A stretch of DNA of 6,733 nucleotides, from NCBI GenBank assembly GCA_034664105.1, contig JAXDIH010000098.1, positions 1 to 6,733 on the forward strand. Reading direction: 5' to 3'. The notes under the pieces were generated by a model that was not told where the DNA came from, searched no databases, and saw only the letters and a program-made list of their open reading frames with translations. Positions within the stretch are counted from its first letter, which is position 1; each line of letters starts with the position of its first letter. The translations under genes were made by a program, and so were the position numbers. This stretch comes from JACVRW01 sp034664105. Lineage in GTDB: Bacteria; Actinomycetota; Thermoleophilia; Solirubrobacterales; Thermoleophilaceae. This document shows positions 5,247-6,733 of this stretch, piece by piece.

Positions 5247-6733
5247 ATGACTGAAGGGATGACCGGGTCACCCCTGCCTTCGCCCGACGAGCGGTCGCGC
5301 GCGCTGCTGGATGCCATGCGGGACGGCGTCTGGATCATCGACGGCGACGGTCGAGTCACAGAGGTCAACGAGGCCTTCTGCGAGATGACGGGGTTCGGGG
5401 CCGACGAGCTGCTCGGCGGCCTGCCGCCGCGCCCTTTCTGGCCAGAGGAGCACCGCGACGCCATCAAGGCGGCGCTACGCGCCTCGCTCAGCGGCCAGCG
5501 CGGCCACTACGAGCTGACCTGGAAGCGCAAGAGCGGTGAGAGCTTCCCGATCGCGATCGACGTATCTCCGCTCGGCCACGAGGGCTCCTTCCTCTGCGTC
5601 GTCCGTGACCTGTCCGGCGAGCAACGCGCGCGCCAGCGCCTGGAGGAGGCTCACGAGGTGGCCCGGCTGGCCAGCTGGGAGTGGGACCCGGGCAGCGACA
5701 TCATGGAGACCTCCAGCGGTCTCGCGGACCTGGCCGGCGTGGGAACGGCAGGGCAGCCCACGCTCGAGCAGATACTCGTCTACACGCCGCCCCCACACGA
5801 TCGACGCGTACGCGAGGCATTTGCCGCGCTGCTCCGCGGAGCGCGGGAGGAGGCGGTGGTCGCGTGCCCGTGGCTCGTCCCCAACCCGGACGTCCAGTGG
5901 GTCGAGGTCCGCGCGCGGCCGGTGCACGACGCGCAGGGGCGCGTCGTTCGCCTGCGCGGCACGACCCAGGACATCACGGCGCGAAAGCTCGCCGAGCTGG
6001 CCCATCAGCGCAGCGAGGAGCGGCTGCGCCAGGCCCAGCGCATGGCGGCCATCGGCAGCTTCGAGGTCGACTACCGCACCGGCCAGGTGACCTGGTCGGA
6101 CGAGCTCTATCAGCTCTACGGAATCGATCGGGACAGCTTCAGCCACGCGCTGGACGCGGCGCGGGAGCTCACGCCCGGCGCCGACCGTGACCAGATCCAG
6201 CACCTGGCGGAGCTGACCCTTGAGGACGGGCAGCCACGGCAGCTGCAGCATCGCTACCTGCGCGGCGGCGAGATGCGCTGGGGCGAGACACGCCTGGAGC
6301 CGCTGACCGAGCAGGGTGTCCGCTACGGCGTACGCGGCACGCTCCAGGACCTCACCGAGCGCAAGCGTGCGGAGCGCCGGATCCACCTCCAAGCGCACCT
6401 CCTGGATGCCGTGGACGCCGCTGTGGTGGCGATCGGCCTCGACGGCACGGTCACCTACTGGAACAGCGGCGCGGAGCGCACCTACGGATGGACGGCCGAG
6501 GAGGCCGTGGGCCGGAAGCTCGGCGATGTCGCCGCCGCGGCGGGCGACGGCGAGGTCGCGGCCGGCCTCGTGCAACGCGTCGTCGCAGCCGGCCAGTGGG
6601 AGGGCGAGTTCGAGGTCGCCGGCAAGGACGGCGAGCGCTTCCCGGCCTACCTGCGCATGGCGAGCTTCTTCGACCCGGACGGGCAGCCGGCCGGCATCGT
6701 GACGATGTCGGTGAACATCAGCGAGCGCGTCGA
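5247..6733 (+). CDS. Multi-PAS sensory protein, N-terminal part (gene runs off the window)
   Basis: At least 495 residues are open to the window edge with no stop, so the output domain is not visible; histidine kinase, GGDEF/EAL or LuxR HTH are all possible. Four PAS domains follow one another. PAS 1 spans about 18-124 (LLDAMRDGVWIIDGDGRV, NEAFCEMTGF, then FLCVVRDLSGEQR). PAS 2 is about 137-243 (LASWEWD ... RLRGTTQDITARK). PAS 3 is about 268-370 (IGSFEVDYRTG, WSDELYQLYGIDRDSF ... GTLQDLTERK). PAS 4 is about 380-495 (LLDAVDAAVVAIGLDGTVTYWN, YGWTAEEAVG, KDGERFPAYLRMAS ... VTMSVNISER). PAS 2 and 3 are PAS_3 type, like the second PAS of the upstream regulator. Charged helices (QRARQRLEEAHE, HQRSEERLRQAQR) link the domains as signalling helices. 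No signal peptide or membrane segment is seen, so a cytoplasmic sensor is likely. It starts 70 bases after the upstream regulator on the same strand; co-transcription is possible unless the hairpin at 5207-5224 terminates. Confidence 0.88.
   Translation, partial: MTEGMTGSPLPSPDERSRALLDAMRDGVWIIDGDGRVTEVNEAFCEMTGFGADELLGGLPPRPFWPEEHRDAIKAALRASLSGQRGHYELTWKRKSGESFPIAIDVSPLGHEGSFLCVVRDLSGEQRARQRLEEAHEVARLASWEWDPGSDIMETSSGLADLAGVGTAGQPTLEQILVYTPPPHDRRVREAFAALLRGAREEAVVACPWLVPNPDVQWVEVRARPVHDAQGRVVRLRGTTQDITARKLAELAHQRSEERLRQAQRMAAIGSFEVDYRTGQVTWSDELYQLYGIDRDSFSHALDAARELTPGADRDQIQHLAELTLEDGQPRQLQHRYLRGGEMRWGETRLEPLTEQGVRYGVRGTLQDLTERKRAERRIHLQAHLLDAVDAAVVAIGLDGTVTYWNSGAERTYGWTAEEAVGRKLGDVAAAAGDGEVAAGLVQRVVAAGQWEGEFEVAGKDGERFPAYLRMASFFDPDGQPAGIVTMSVNISERV

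Noticed and set aside
5475..6575. 366-codon open frame on the - strand opposite the multi-PAS gene
   Set aside because: The + strand frame encodes four recognisable PAS domains across the same bases; the antisense product has no recognisable motif.
3668..6733. LOV-type blue-light sensing by one of the PAS domains
   Set aside because: None of the PAS domains has the GxNCRFLQ flavin-binding motif; the cysteine in the NEAFCEMTGF stretch lies in a different PAS position.
1..6733. CRISPR array, tRNA, rRNA, insertion sequence or attachment site
   Set aside because: No regularly spaced repeats outside the beta-helix coding repeat, no cloverleaf or rRNA-like segment, no transposase or integrase, and no terminal inverted repeats were seen on either strand.

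Overview
The window is a GC-rich (roughly 70% G+C by eye) bacterial chromosome segment with four genes, all on the + strand. They are separated by gaps of 28, 38 and 70 bases, and there is no gene-free stretch longer than 300 bases. The codon third positions are almost all G or C, GTG and TTG starts are used, and the first gene encodes a secreted 'CSLREA ... choice-of-anchor Q' beta-helix protein. Together with a PAS-PAS-GAF-LuxR regulator and a multi-PAS sensor, this suggests a high-GC actinobacterium, most likely of the Thermoleophilia/Solirubrobacterales (Conexibacter- or Solirubrobacter-like). That placement is inference from gene style, not from a marker gene.

Layout. Positions 1-43 hold a plausible sigma70-type promoter. 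Positions 44-1369 encode a secreted right-handed beta-helix protein with a signal peptide, an N-terminal CSLREA motif and a C-terminal choice-of-anchor Q module. Positions 1398-3629 encode a SNF2-family DNA translocase of the SMARCAL1/ZRANB3-like ('distant') type, with all core helicase motifs intact and what looks like two HARP-like modules before the motor. Positions 3668-5176 encode a one-component regulator (PAS-PAS-GAF-LuxR HTH). From 5247 to the window edge runs the first part of a multi-sensor protein with four PAS domains; its output domain lies beyond the window.

Regulation. The first three genes lack a convincing Shine-Dalgarno sequence, but each has a TANNNT hexamer 7-12 bases before its start codon. 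This suggests leaderless or very short-leader transcripts from separate promoters rather than one operon. Two clean dyads flank the regulator gene: one directly after the helicase stop codon (3631-3648) and one between the regulator and the PAS sensor (5207-5224). They could be terminators, operators or both.

How the genes fit together. The two PAS proteins may form a sensory pair, since they are adjacent, co-directional and share PAS types. The beta-helix protein and the SNF2 translocase have no evident functional link to them. I see no mobile element, CRISPR array, tRNA or rRNA, and no clear defence island. The most interesting point is the tandem HARP-like arrangement in the bacterial SNF2 protein.
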